From assembly GCF_008085905.1 (NCBI RefSeq), contig NZ_VSFF01000017.1, forward strand, positions 1-64,000: 64,000 nt of DNA, in the 5' to 3' direction. The position numbers were made by a program, and so were the translations under genes. The notes beneath the pieces were generated by a model. That model worked only from the letters and a program-made list of their open reading frames with translations, was not told where the DNA came from and did not search any database. The stretch is from Actinomadura syzygii (GTDB lineage Bacteria; Actinomycetota; Actinomycetes; Streptosporangiales; Streptosporangiaceae). Below are positions 24,722 through 33,255 of the stretch, piece after piece; the first letter of the stretch is position 1; the number at the start of each line of letters is the position of its first letter.

Positions 24722-26071
24722 TCAGCCGGACGGCAGCCGGACCGTGACGATCAGCCCGCCGCCGGGACGCGGCGCCGCGTACACCGCGCCGCGGTGCGCC
24801 AGGACCACCGACCGCACGATCGACAGCCCGAGCCCGGCACCCTTGGACGACTCGACCCGGTCGGCGTTCAGCCGCCGGAACGGCTCGAACAGCCGCTCCA
24901 CCTCGTAGGCGGGGACGGCGGGCCCGGTGTTCTCGACCTGCACGGTGGCGTAGCCGTCCAGCAGGCCGGTGCGGATCCACAGCTCGCCGCCCGCCTCCTC
25001 GTTGTGCTTGACCGCGTTCTCGACGAGGTTGGACACGAGGTGCTCCAGCAGCACCGGGTCGCCGAGCGCCTTTCCGGGCGTCAGCTCCGGGTGGACGGAC
25101 ACGTCGTTGTCGTGGTCGCGGCGCGCCGAGTGCTCCAGCACCGTCGCCGCGACCTCCGCGAGGTCGACGGGGGTGCGGGTGGTCAGCTCCCGCTCGCTGC
25201 GGGCGAGCAGCAGCAGGCCCTCGATGAGGCGCTCGTGCCGGGCGTTGGTCGCGAGCAGCGTCCGGCCGACGGCGCGCAGGTCGTCGGACACGTCGGGGTC
25301 GCCGAGCGCGACCTCCAGCAGCGTCCGGTTGATCGCGAGCGGGGTGCGCAGCTCGTGCGAGGCGTTCGCGACGAACCGGCGCTGCGAGTCGAACGCGTGC
25401 CCGAGCCGCTCCAGCATCGCGTCGAACGTGTCGGCCAGCTCCTTGATCTCGTCGTCCGGGCCCTCCAGCGCGATGCGCTCGTGCAGGGTGCTCTCCGACA
25501 GGCGGCGGGCCGTGGTGGTGACCCGCTGCAGCGGGCTGAGCGCCCGGTCGGCGACGAACCAGCCGAGCACCAGCGTGATGATCCCGACGCCGCCGAGCGC
25601 GAGCAGGGACCGTCCGACGAGCTGCTTCATCGTCTGGTCGACGAACTGGCGCTGCAGCGCGGCGGCCTGCTCGTCGGTGGTGATGCCGTAGCCGAGCACC
25701 TTCACGTTGCCGAGGATGTCGGCCATCAGCACCGACATGACGAACAGCAGCAGGGCCCCGGCCAGGAAGAACAGCAGCCCGTACAGGAGGGTGAGGCGCA
25801 GCCGGACGCTCATCCGGCCGGGCAGCGCCTTCAGCTCGGCGAACGACCCGGCGTTCTCGCCGCGCCACATGCCCTTCGGCGCCGGGGGCGGCTCCGGGAC
25901 CTGCTGCGGGCCGGGGCGGCGCCACCGCCCGCCGCGCCGTCCGCCCTGGGCCGTGGCGTCCTCGTGGTACGTCCCGCCGGCGCCGGGCAGGGCGGACGCG
26001 GCGGTCGCGCCGGGCAGGGCGTCCGGACGGGGCTCCTCGGAGCCGGTTCGGGGTGCGTGATCGGCGGTCAC
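24722..26071 (-). CDS. cutS: Sensor histidine kinase, CutS-like
   Basis: 449-residue membrane kinase. A polar N-terminal tail (about 85 residues) precedes span 1 (LLYGLLFFLAGALLLFVMSV), a short extracytoplasmic loop, span 2 (LLALGGVGIITLVLGWFVA), HAMP, the HisKA box ASHELRTPLA (His near 239), N-box NLVENAVKHN and G-box GAGLGLSIV. The GTG at 26071 overlaps the regulator's TGA by four bases. In S. coelicolor, CutRS (secretion/envelope stress) lies beside DUF4193 and hemH; the same neighbours here support the name. Longer than the described CutS because of the N-terminal tail. Confidence 0.8.
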   Translation of the reverse strand: MTADHAPRTGSEEPRPDALPGATAASALPGAGGTYHEDATAQGGRRGGRWRRPGPQQVPEPPPAPKGMWRGENAGSFAELKALPGRMSVRLRLTLLYGLLFFLAGALLLFVMSVLMADILGNVKVLGYGITTDEQAAALQRQFVDQTMKQLVGRSLLALGGVGIITLVLGWFVADRALSPLQRVTTTARRLSESTLHERIALEGPDDEIKELADTFDAMLERLGHAFDSQRRFVANASHELRTPLAINRTLLEVALGDPDVSDDLRAVGRTLLATNARHERLIEGLLLLARSERELTTRTPVDLAEVAATVLEHSARRDHDNDVSVHPELTPGKALGDPVLLEHLVSNLVENAVKHNEEAGGELWIRTGLLDGYATVQVENTGPAVPAYEVERLFEPFRRLNADRVESSKGAGLGLSIVRSVVLAHRGAVYAAPRPGGGLIVTVRLPSG

Positions 26072-26721
26072 AGTCGGTATCCCACTCCCGGGACGGTCTC
26101 GATCACCGGAGGTTCGCCGAGCTTCTTGCGCAGCGTCATCATCGTCACGCGGACCACGTTCGTGAACGGGTCGATGTGCTCGTCCCACGCCTTCTCCAGG
26201 AGCTGCTCGGAGCTGACGACGGCACCGTCCGCGCTGAGCAGGACCTCCAGGACGGCGAACTCCTTGCGGGTCAGCTCGACCGGGCGGCCGTCCCTGGCGA
26301 CCTCGCGGCGGGCCGGGTCGAGGCTGATCCCGGCACGCTCCAGGACGGGCGGCAGCGGCGCGGCGGCGCGCCGCCCGAGCGCCCGCACCCGCGCGATCAG
26401 CTCGGCGAACGCGAACGGCTTGGCGAGGTAGTCGTCGGCGCCGATGGACAGGCCCTCGACCCGGTCGCCGAGCTCGCCCGCCGCGGTCAGCATGATGATC
26501 CGCGCCGGGTAGCGCTGCGCGACGAGCTGCTTGCAGACGTCGTCGCCGTGCACCTTCGGGAGGTCGCGGTCGAGGACGATGACGTCGTACTCGTTGACGC
26601 CCGCCCGCTCCAGCGCGCCCGCGCCGTCGTAGGCCACGTCCACGGCCAGCGTCTCCCTGCGCAGGCCGGTGGCGATGGCGTCGGCGAGCACCCGCTCGTC
26701 CTCGACGACTAGAACACGCAC
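26068..26721 (-). CDS. cutR: OmpR-family response regulator, CutR-like
   Basis: 217 residues, the length I recall for CutR. The receiver domain has the acidic pocket VEDE, phospho-acceptor Asp in VIVLDRDLPK (near residue 51), TAAG and the Lys in YLAKPFAF. The C-terminal winged helix (ELTRKEFAVLEVLLSADGAV, RVTMMTLRKKLG) binds DNA. The GTG at 26721 follows GGAGGGGGAGCC. The first gene of an operon with the kinase. A direct repeat 60-77 bases upstream may be an autoregulatory site. Confidence 0.85.
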   Translation of the reverse strand: MRVLVVEDERVLADAIATGLRRETLAVDVAYDGAGALERAGVNEYDVIVLDRDLPKVHGDDVCKQLVAQRYPARIIMLTAAGELGDRVEGLSIGADDYLAKPFAFAELIARVRALGRRAAAPLPPVLERAGISLDPARREVARDGRPVELTRKEFAVLEVLLSADGAVVSSEQLLEKAWDEHIDPFTNVVRVTMMTLRKKLGEPPVIETVPGVGYRL

Positions 26722-26780
26722 GGCTCCCCCTCCATGTCCGGGGCGCGGGACGCCCCGGGTTCCAGATATCCCACGCGGGC

Positions 26781-26798
26781 CGTAAGAAGCCCGTAAGC
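26781..26798. promoter_or_regulatory. Direct repeat upstream of cutR, possible OmpR-type site
   Basis: CCGTAAG occurs at 26781-26787 and 26792-26798, an 11-base step (one helical turn), each followed by A/C-A. OmpR-family regulators dimerise head-to-tail on repeats with this spacing. Position 60-77 bases before the cutR start fits an autoregulatory site. Confidence 0.4.
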
Positions 26799-26927
26799 AC
26801 CTGTTCACGCGATCGCCCGACCGGCCGTGATCCGCCGGACGCAACAATCCGCGAAAATTGCATCGGCGTACAGGTTTACCTCCAGCCTAGGTCTGGGTAC
26901 GCATGGGCACGATCCGGGAGGAGGCCA

Positions 26928-27104
26928 ATGGGCGAGTTGTCACGCATGATCCAGCAGCGGCTAGACGACGCGTACGCGTCGCTGCGGAGCGCCCACGCAG
27001 AGGGAGACACCTACCTGGCGGACATCCGCCAGGAGGAGATCAACGACCTGCGCCGGATCGCAGCGAACAACGACATCGGCGTTGAGCCACCCCGCTGCGA
27101 CTGA
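26928..27104 (+). CDS. 58-residue conserved-type small protein
   Basis: ATG at 26928 lies behind GGGAGGAGG, a strong ribosome site, and the frame reads MGELSRMIQQRLDDAYASLR with a charged helical body (DIRQEEINDLRRIAANNDIG) ending PPRCD. It is predicted to be one or two soluble helices. A perfect 18-bp hairpin terminator starts 16 bases after the stop. The combination of ribosome site, coding-like third positions and terminator makes it a real gene. Function unknown. Confidence 0.7.
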   Translation: MGELSRMIQQRLDDAYASLRSAHAEGDTYLADIRQEEINDLRRIAANNDIGVEPPRCD

Positions 27105-27119
27105 GGACACGCGAACCGA

Positions 27120-27161
27120 GACGGGGAGCCCGGGACCGCCGCCGGTCCCGGGCTCCCCGTC
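27120..27161. terminator. Perfect 18-bp bidirectional hairpin
   Basis: GACGGGGAGCCCGGGACC (27120-27137) pairs without mismatch with 27144-27161 around the loop GCCGCC. It lies between the 58-residue gene (+) and the suhB-like gene (-), whose 3' ends face it. Confidence 0.85.
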
Positions 27162-27176
27162 GTCGTAGCGGGGGGA

Positions 27177-27986
27177 TCAGTCGGTGAGCGGGTCCAGCGG
27201 CGCGAGGAGCGCGTGCAGGGCCTCGAACGTGCCCGGCCCCGCGGCGATGGTCAGCTCCGGTCCCGCGGGCGCGCCGTGCAGGCCCCCGACCCGTCCGCCC
27301 GCCTCCTGGACGATCAGCCCCCCGGCCGCGACGTCCCACGCCTGGACGCCCCGCTCGTAGTAGGCGTCGACCCGTCCGGCGGCGAGCGAGCACAGGTCGA
27401 CGCAGCAGGAGCCGCCCCGGCGGATGTCGCGGACGTTCGGCAGCACCCCGGTGAGGACGCGGGCCTGCCCGGCGCGCCGTTCCGCCGAGTATCCGAAGCC
27501 CGTGGCGACCAGGGCGCGGTCGAGCGGGACGTCGGAATTCACGTGAAGTTCACGCGAGCCGGACGCGGTGTGCAGCAGCGCTCCCCCGCCGCGCACGGCC
27601 GTGTAGGACTCGCCGCGGCGCGGCATCTCCACGGCCCCGGCGACGGCCGTGCCGTCCACCTCGGCGGCGATGCTGACTGCCCAGTCGGGCAGGTCGTAGA
27701 GGTAGTTGACGGTGCCGTCGATCGGGTCGATCACCCAGCGGACGCCGCTGCCGCCCGCCTGGGTCCCGCCCTCCTCGCCGAGGAAGGCGTCGTCGGGACG
27801 GGCCGCGCGGATCCGCTCGACGATGAGCTGCTCGGCGGCACGGTCCATCTGGGTGACGACGTCGGTCGGGGACGACTTGGTCTGCACGACGTCCGGACCG
27901 TCCGCCGGACGCTTGTCGACCAGCATCCGCCCGGCCTCCCGGGCGGTCTCGACGGCCAGTTTCAGCAGTTCCTCGGGCAGGCTCAT
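27177..27986 (-). CDS. Inositol-monophosphatase family enzyme (SuhB/ImpA-like)
   Basis: Mg-dependent phosphatase of 269 residues acting on inositol-1-phosphate, histidinol phosphate or similar. Motifs: GEEGG (metal-ligand Glu), WVIDPIDGTVNYLYDLPDWA (the DPIDGTxN signature) and AWDVAAGGLIVQEAGG. The ATG at 27986 overlaps the hemH stop by four bases (ATGA), so both form one operon. A start further upstream would run through hemH and is rejected. In actinomycetes inositol phosphatases supply phosphatidylinositol and mycothiol. Exact substrate not established. Confidence 0.9.
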   Translation of the reverse strand: MSLPEELLKLAVETAREAGRMLVDKRPADGPDVVQTKSSPTDVVTQMDRAAEQLIVERIRAARPDDAFLGEEGGTQAGGSGVRWVIDPIDGTVNYLYDLPDWAVSIAAEVDGTAVAGAVEMPRRGESYTAVRGGGALLHTASGSRELHVNSDVPLDRALVATGFGYSAERRAGQARVLTGVLPNVRDIRRGGSCCVDLCSLAAGRVDAYYERGVQAWDVAAGGLIVQEAGGRVGGLHGAPAGPELTIAAGPGTFEALHALLAPLDPLTD

Positions 27987-28897
27987 CGCGTCTCGTCCAG
28001 GAGGAGTTGGCGGGGCAGGGCGGCGAAGCGGGGGTCGGCGCCGGGGGTGGCGGCGCGGGCGAACGCGATGCCGAGTTCCTCCGCGCGTCCGGCGGCCTCC
28101 ACGTCGAGGTCGTACTTGACCTCCATGTGGTCGGAGACGAACCCGATCGGCACGACCGCGACCGCGCGGACGCCCTCGCCGTGCAGCTTCTCCAGGTGGT
28201 CGGTGATCTGCGGTTCGAGCCACGGCTGCGTCGGCGGCCCGCTGCGGCTCTGGTAGACGAGGTCCCAGGGCGTGCCGGGGGCCGCCTTCTCGGCGACCGT
28301 CCGGGAGGCGGCCTCCAGCTCGTCCACGTACAGCTCGCGGTTGGGCTGGGAGAGCGGGACGCTGTGCGCGGTGAAGATCAGGCGCGCGTCCGCCGGGAGG
28401 CTGCTCAGGGCGTCCTCGGCGGCGTCCACGAACGGGTCGATGAAGCCGGGCCGGTCGCAGTAGACGGGGAGCTTGTCGATGACCGGCGCGTCCTCGACCT
28501 CCTCGCGTGCGCGGGCGATGTCGGCGAGGTACTGGTCGTTCGTCGAGTAGCCGCTGTAGGCGGACGTGACGAACGCCGCCGCGCGCCGGACGCCGTCCGC
28601 CTTCATCTGCCGGACGGTGTCGGCCAGATAGGGCGTCCAGTTCCGGTTCCCCCAGTAGACGGGGAGGTCCAGGCCGTGGGAGGCGAAGTCGGCCTCGATG
28701 GCGCCCTTGAGGTCGCGGCAGAGCTGGTTGATGGGGCTGACCCCGCCGAACAGGTAGTAGTGCTCGCCTACCGCCTCCAGCCGTTCGCGGGGGATGTTGC
28801 GGCCGCGGGTCACGTTCTCCAGGAAGGGGATCACGTCGTCCGGTCCTTCGGGGCCGCCGAAGGAGAGCAGGAGCAACGCGTCGTACGACGACGTCAT
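27983..28897 (-). CDS. hemH: Ferrochelatase (coproporphyrin-type in actinobacteria)
   Basis: Inserts Fe2+ into a porphyrin ring; in actinobacteria the enzyme (CpfC) uses coproporphyrin III in the coproporphyrin-dependent heme route. 304 residues. It opens with YDALLLLSFGGPEGPDD, has PVYWGNRNWTPYL and FTSAYSGY, the catalytic His in LIFTAHSVP and the Glu of VVPIGFVSDHMEVKYDLD. The ATG at 28897 is taken because GGAG lies five bases upstream; an ATG 12 bases earlier is also in frame. Operon with the inositol-phosphatase gene. Confidence 0.93.
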   Translation of the reverse strand: MTSSYDALLLLSFGGPEGPDDVIPFLENVTRGRNIPRERLEAVGEHYYLFGGVSPINQLCRDLKGAIEADFASHGLDLPVYWGNRNWTPYLADTVRQMKADGVRRAAAFVTSAYSGYSTNDQYLADIARAREEVEDAPVIDKLPVYCDRPGFIDPFVDAAEDALSSLPADARLIFTAHSVPLSQPNRELYVDELEAASRTVAEKAAPGTPWDLVYQSRSGPPTQPWLEPQITDHLEKLHGEGVRAVAVVPIGFVSDHMEVKYDLDVEAAGRAEELGIAFARAATPGADPRFAALPRQLLLDETR

Positions 28898-28966
28898 GTC
28901 TCCATCCAACCAGGCCCTCGCGCGTGCCCCGTGCGGGCCGGGTCGCGGGTCGGCTCGCGGGCCGGG

Positions 28967-30241
28967 TCAGTCGAACCGGGCCTGGTACGCCTTGGCCAGG
29001 TTGAGGACCTTCTGGACGTACCAGTCGGCGTGGTTGTACTGCCACACCGCCCTGTAGAGCTGCTGCCCGCCCCGTCCCCCGCCGCTCGCGCACAGGTACT
29101 TCGCGGCGGCGGGGACGGCGTCGTAGGGGTTCATGATGTCGGCCTTGCCGTCATGGTCGCCGTCGACGCCGTAGGTCCGCCAGGTGGCGGGCATGAACTG
29201 CATCGGGCCGAGCGCGCCCGCGCTGGAGGGGCCCGCGTTGCGCCCGTGGTCGCTCTCGACCTGGCCGATCGCGGCGAGGACCGTCCAGGACAGGCCGGGG
29301 CACGTCCGCGCGGCCTGCTTGTAGAGGTCGAGGTAGCCGCCGGGGCGACCGCTCTCGCCGGGCGTCTGGAACCGCCGCTCGTGCAGGTTCACGACGTTCG
29401 CGCCCGGTCCGAGCGCCTTCGTGACCGCCTGGACGACCTTCGCCGGGCTCACTCCCGGCGCGTTGACGAGGAGCGCGATGTTCGGGACGAGCCCCATCCT
29501 GCCGCCGGACGTCCGGCTGACGAGCATGTCGATGCCGGGCAGGCCGAAGGCGCCGGAGCCGCCCATGGTGAGGTTCGGCATCGTCCGCCCCACCACCGGG
29601 TAGCGCATGCCGCGGTTGAGCCTGAGCTGCTCGGCGGCGGCCGGGGAGACGACGAAGTGGTCGGCGGCGAGGGCCTCCCACAGGTCGGTGCGCTTGGCCG
29701 TCCCGGGCGGCGTCCAGGACCGGAAGGACGACGGGTCGACCGCGAACGCGTTGACCTGGCGCCCCTGGAGCTGGACGGCGCCGCCGTCGACGGCGACCAC
29801 GTCCCTGACCTTGCCGAGCTTCGCGACCTTCCTGATCCGCGCGGCGGTGATCGACCGGCCGCCGACGGCCAGCACGTCCGGCGGGACGACCCTGCGCAGC
29901 GGCGCGACCTGCCCGCCGCTGACCACGTTCACCGGGTCGCCCGGCGGCGCGCTCGGCGGCGGCTCGTCCCCCGCCGCGGCGGGCTCGGCGTCGTCGGCGG
30001 TCAGCGCGGCGAACACGCCGCCGGATCCGGTGGCGACGGCGAGGAGCGCGATCGCGGCGACGGTGATCGGCAGGGCCCGGCCGCGCCGGCGCCGGGCCGG
30101 GGCGGGGCGCTTCCTCACCGGCTGCGCGCCGCGCGGGCGCGTGGCGGACGTCCCGTTCCCGCCGGGACCGGCCTCCTCGGCGGCGGCGTCGCCCATGGAC
30201 CCGTGCGGTGCTGACCCGTGCGGTGCTGAAGGAGGAGCCAC
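28967..30241 (-). CDS. Membrane-anchored lytic transglycosylase
   Basis: Cleaves peptidoglycan glycan strands outside the membrane. About 424 residues: a basic, Pro/Arg-rich cytoplasmic N-terminus, one anchor (LPITVAAIALLAVATGSGGV), a middle region of unknown fold, and a C-terminal SLT domain with catalytic Glu in IGQVESDHGR, GALGPMQFMPATW and NPYDAVPAAAKYLC. The GTG at 30241 is chosen because GGGGA lies six bases upstream; a TTG 12 bases earlier is also open. Near the start GCACCGCACGGGTC is repeated directly, giving a duplicated APHGS. Confidence 0.85.
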   Translation of the reverse strand: MAPPSAPHGSAPHGSMGDAAAEEAGPGGNGTSATRPRGAQPVRKRPAPARRRRGRALPITVAAIALLAVATGSGGVFAALTADDAEPAAAGDEPPPSAPPGDPVNVVSGGQVAPLRRVVPPDVLAVGGRSITAARIRKVAKLGKVRDVVAVDGGAVQLQGRQVNAFAVDPSSFRSWTPPGTAKRTDLWEALAADHFVVSPAAAEQLRLNRGMRYPVVGRTMPNLTMGGSGAFGLPGIDMLVSRTSGGRMGLVPNIALLVNAPGVSPAKVVQAVTKALGPGANVVNLHERRFQTPGESGRPGGYLDLYKQAARTCPGLSWTVLAAIGQVESDHGRNAGPSSAGALGPMQFMPATWRTYGVDGDHDGKADIMNPYDAVPAAAKYLCASGGGRGGQQLYRAVWQYNHADWYVQKVLNLAKAYQARFD

Positions 30242-30449
30242 AACATTCCCCAACGAGAGTCGCTACTGACGGTTACCCGGCGTTCGCTTCTTTCCCTCAC
30301 GGAACGGGATCATGAGGATCATGAGGTCGGCGGCGGCCGAACCGGTACCCACCGACGTCCGGTCCCGAGGGACGGATCGGATCGTATCGCCTCAGACCGG
30401 ACAGAAATGTGAACTTTTCTCGCGAACAATCGCCGAGTAGAGTCACGCC

Positions 30450-31772
30450 ATGTCCCCCGTGAAGTCCCCCGCGAACGACCGCGCCTGGCAGAACTGGGCG
30501 GGAAACCAGCAGGCGGCGCCCCTGCGCGTCGTGACGCCGGGCACCGGCGCCGAGGTGGCCGACGCGGTCCGGGCGGCCGCCGACGACGGGCTCACGGTCC
30601 GCATGACGGGCTCCGGGCACTCGTTCACCGGCGCGGCCGTCGCGGACGGCATGCTGCTGCGTCCCGACGCGCTGACCGCGGTGCGGTCCGTCGATACGGC
30701 GACGGGACTCGTCACCGTCGAGGCGGGTCTTCCGCTGCACACGTTCAACCGCGTCCTGGACGAGCACGGTCTCGCGCTGGCCAACATGGGGGACATCCAG
30801 GAGCAGACCGTCGCCGGAGCCCTCCAGACCGCCACCCACGGCACGGGACGCGACAGCGCGGGCCTGGCCTCCCAGGTCGCCGCGCTCGAACTCGTCCTGG
30901 CGGACGGCAGCGTCGTCACCTGTTCCCGTGAGGAACGACCGGACCTGTTCGACGCGGCACGGGCGGGCGTGGGCGCGCTCGGCATCGTCACCGCCATCAC
31001 CTGGCAGACCGTCCCGGCCTTCCTCCTGCGCGCACGGGAGGAGCCCATGAAGTGGGACGAGGTGCTCGCGCGCATAGACGAGTTCGACGCGGCCAACGAG
31101 CACTTCGAGTTCTACTGGTTCCCGCACACCGAAGGGTGCCTGACCAAGCGCAACAACCGCGTCGAGGGCCCGGCGGAGCCGCTGTCCAAGGTCAAGTACT
31201 GGCTGGACGACGAGTTCCTGTCCAACAAAGTGTTCGGAGCCGTCAACAGGCTCACGCACCGGGTGCCCTCTACGACGACCTTCGTGAACGGCATCTCCGC
31301 CAAGGCGCTCGGGGCCCGTACCTACAGCGACACCTCGTACAAGGTCTTCACCAGCCCGCGGACCGTCCGGTTCAAGGAGCAGGAGTACGCGATCCCGCGC
31401 GAGGAGCTCGTCCCCGCACTGCGCGAACTCCGTTCCCTATTCGCCAGGAAGGACTGGCGGATCAGCTTCCCCATCGAGGTGCGGCTGCTCCCCGAGGAGG
31501 ACGCCTGGCTGTCCATGGCCCATGGACGGCGGAGCGCGTTCATCGCCGTGCACGTCTACCACCGCGACCCCCACGAGGACTACTTCAAAGGGGTCGAAGA
31601 CCTGTTGACGTCCCTGAACGGACGTCCGCACTGGGGCAAGCTCCACACGCGCGATGCCGCGTACCTGGAGAAGGTCTATCCGCGATTCGGGGACTTCCGC
31701 GCCCTGCGCGACGAACTCGACCCGGAGCGCCGCTTCGCCAACCCGTACACGAACCAGGTCTTCGGCGAATAG
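30450..31772 (+). CDS. FAD-linked sugar-lactone oxidase (D-arabinono-1,4-lactone oxidase family)
   Basis: Flavoprotein oxidase of 440 residues. The N-terminal PP-loop FAD domain has RMTGSGHSFTG, whose His is the expected covalent FAD site, and TVEAGLPLHTFNRVLDEHGL. The C-terminal ALO domain ends HTRDAAYLEKVYPRFGDF... then DPERRFANPYTNQVF, the family's closing signature. Members oxidise aldono-lactones or alditols to ene-diol acids and H2O2; the precise substrate is not readable. ATG start at 30450. Divergent from the lytic transglycosylase. Confidence 0.9.
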   Translation: MSPVKSPANDRAWQNWAGNQQAAPLRVVTPGTGAEVADAVRAAADDGLTVRMTGSGHSFTGAAVADGMLLRPDALTAVRSVDTATGLVTVEAGLPLHTFNRVLDEHGLALANMGDIQEQTVAGALQTATHGTGRDSAGLASQVAALELVLADGSVVTCSREERPDLFDAARAGVGALGIVTAITWQTVPAFLLRAREEPMKWDEVLARIDEFDAANEHFEFYWFPHTEGCLTKRNNRVEGPAEPLSKVKYWLDDEFLSNKVFGAVNRLTHRVPSTTTFVNGISAKALGARTYSDTSYKVFTSPRTVRFKEQEYAIPREELVPALRELRSLFARKDWRISFPIEVRLLPEEDAWLSMAHGRRSAFIAVHVYHRDPHEDYFKGVEDLLTSLNGRPHWGKLHTRDAAYLEKVYPRFGDFRALRDELDPERRFANPYTNQVFGE

Positions 31773-31804
31773 GCGTCGAAATAGGCGTCGAAACAAGCGG
31801 GGCC

Positions 31805-32848
31805 TTAGTCGCCCGGGGTGGTGCGCTGCTGCTCGGCTCCGCCCGGCGGCTGACCGCCGTCCTGCGGGTTCTCGGTGGGCGCCGGGGTGCTCGGCGCCGT
31901 CGGCGTGGGCGTCGTCGGACGGCCGGTCGGCTCCTGCTGCGTCGGCGTCTCGGTCGGCCCGGTCGGCTGCTGCCCGCCCGGCGTCGTCTGCTGCGTGGAC
32001 GGGGCCCCGCCGGTCGGGGTCCCGGTCGGCGTACCGCTCGGCTCCGTCGTGTTGTCGGTCCGAGTCGGCGTCGGGGTGTCGTCCTGCTTCCCGCCCCCGT
32101 TGCCGCCCAGCACGTTGGTCACGGTCAGGCCCTTGTCGCTCTTGCCGATGGGCTGCCCGGTCGTCGCCTCGTAGAGCGTGATTCCGCCGATGACGATCGC
32201 GAACACCGCCGCGGACGACACCACGAGCTTGACCCAGTGCGCCTTGGCCCATTCGACGGTGCTCTGCAGCGCCGACCGCCGGACGACCTCGCGGACCGCC
32301 TCCTCGCCCGCCTCCTCGGCGAGGGAACCGGCCACGGCGTCCACCGGGTCCAGGCTGGTGGCGTTGGGGTCGCCGCCGCCGAGCATGGGGTCGAACCGGG
32401 TCGCGTTAGGGTCACCGCCGCCGAACGACGGGTCGAGGCGCGTGGCATTGGGGTCGCCGCCGCCCTGGAACGACGGGCCCCGCCGGGTCGCACTGGGGTC
32501 GCCGCCTTGGAACGGGAAGCCGAGACCGGCGGCGTGTCGGGGCCAGGCGACGGTGCGCGTCGGGTCGGCGCTGGTGGCGGCCTCGGCGGCGTGGTCCGCC
32601 GCGTCCCGCCGCCGGACCGCCGCCTGGACGTGTGACAGCTCCTTGAGCTGCTCCCGGCCCTGGTCGAGGTAGTGCTTCCCGACGGCCGACCCGGCCGTCG
32701 AGATCACGCTCATCAGCGCCGCGCCGATGATCGTCCCGTAGACGCCCAGGTAGGACGCCCCGAGCGCGGCCACTCCCGTCGCCGCCGCACTCGCGATCAA
32801 CTGCGTCGTGCTCAGGTCCGGCAGCTTGCGCGGCATTCCCCGGCTCAC
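31805..32848 (-). CDS. Repeat-rich single-span membrane protein
   Basis: 347 residues, no recognised family. The N-terminus has a hydrophobic, glycine-rich segment (AALGASYLGVYGTIIGAALM) reminiscent of a short membrane hairpin. The middle holds four imperfect repeats around GGDPNAT (ATRRGP, ATRLDP, ATRFDP, ATSLDP). A transmembrane segment (LVVSSAAVFAIVIGGITLYE) is followed by a Thr/Pro/Gly-rich outer tail of about 100 residues (TPTPTAPSTPAPTEN). The GTG start is uncertain: an ATG 12 bases downstream (32836) is as good. The matching DNA repeats lie at about 32350-32510. Confidence 0.7.
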   Translation of the reverse strand: MSRGMPRKLPDLSTTQLIASAAATGVAALGASYLGVYGTIIGAALMSVISTAGSAVGKHYLDQGREQLKELSHVQAAVRRRDAADHAAEAATSADPTRTVAWPRHAAGLGFPFQGGDPSATRRGPSFQGGGDPNATRLDPSFGGGDPNATRFDPMLGGGDPNATSLDPVDAVAGSLAEEAGEEAVREVVRRSALQSTVEWAKAHWVKLVVSSAAVFAIVIGGITLYEATTGQPIGKSDKGLTVTNVLGGNGGGKQDDTPTPTRTDNTTEPSGTPTGTPTGGAPSTQQTTPGGQQPTGPTETPTQQEPTGRPTTPTPTAPSTPAPTENPQDGGQPPGGAEQQRTTPGD

Positions 32849-33255
32849 CCCTGTCCGTTGATGTCAAAACCCCCGAAAAGAAACTAACCGGGACAAGTCG
32901 GTGTTCCTGCCGCGGACGTGACGCTCGCAACTCCGAACCGGTGGCGCCGCACCCGCCGGTCAGGCACGGTGAGGAAAAAGATGGACAAGAATCGAGCGGG
33001 ACGGGCCCCCGTCGTACTCGTCACCGGCAAGCTTGGTCAGGTGCCCTCTTCGACCTCGTGAAGGGGGCTTCGAGAGCGGCGATGTTCGGACATGCCGGGT
33101 ACGGTGCTGGCAGCAGGTGTGTCCGAAAGAGAGACTCGGGAACCCGGGGGAAGGGCACGCATGCGCCCTCGGTGGGCATCGGGCGGCCGACCGTCGAGCA
33201 CGGTCCGCCGCACCGGCGTCCTCCGTGCCGTAAGGACAGGGCAGGAAGGACACGC
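32849..33255. other. 407-base divergent region upstream of sepH
   Basis: Separates the repeat-rich membrane protein (-) from sepH (+). It holds the sepH ribosome site GGAAGGA near 33245. The continuous reading frame from 32941 into sepH lacks coding character. I see no RNA gene, clear operator or confident promoter. Confidence 0.5.

Noticed and set aside
27987..29093. Long N-terminal extension of the inositol-phosphatase gene
   Set aside because: This frame runs antiparallel in register through hemH and the transglycosylase end and has no family similarity; the ATG at 27986 overlaps the hemH stop as expected for an operon.
32941..33255. N-terminal extension of SepH
   Set aside because: The known SepH N-terminus (MQELRLVAVSEDGTYL-type) begins exactly at the ATG at 33256 behind GGAAGGA.
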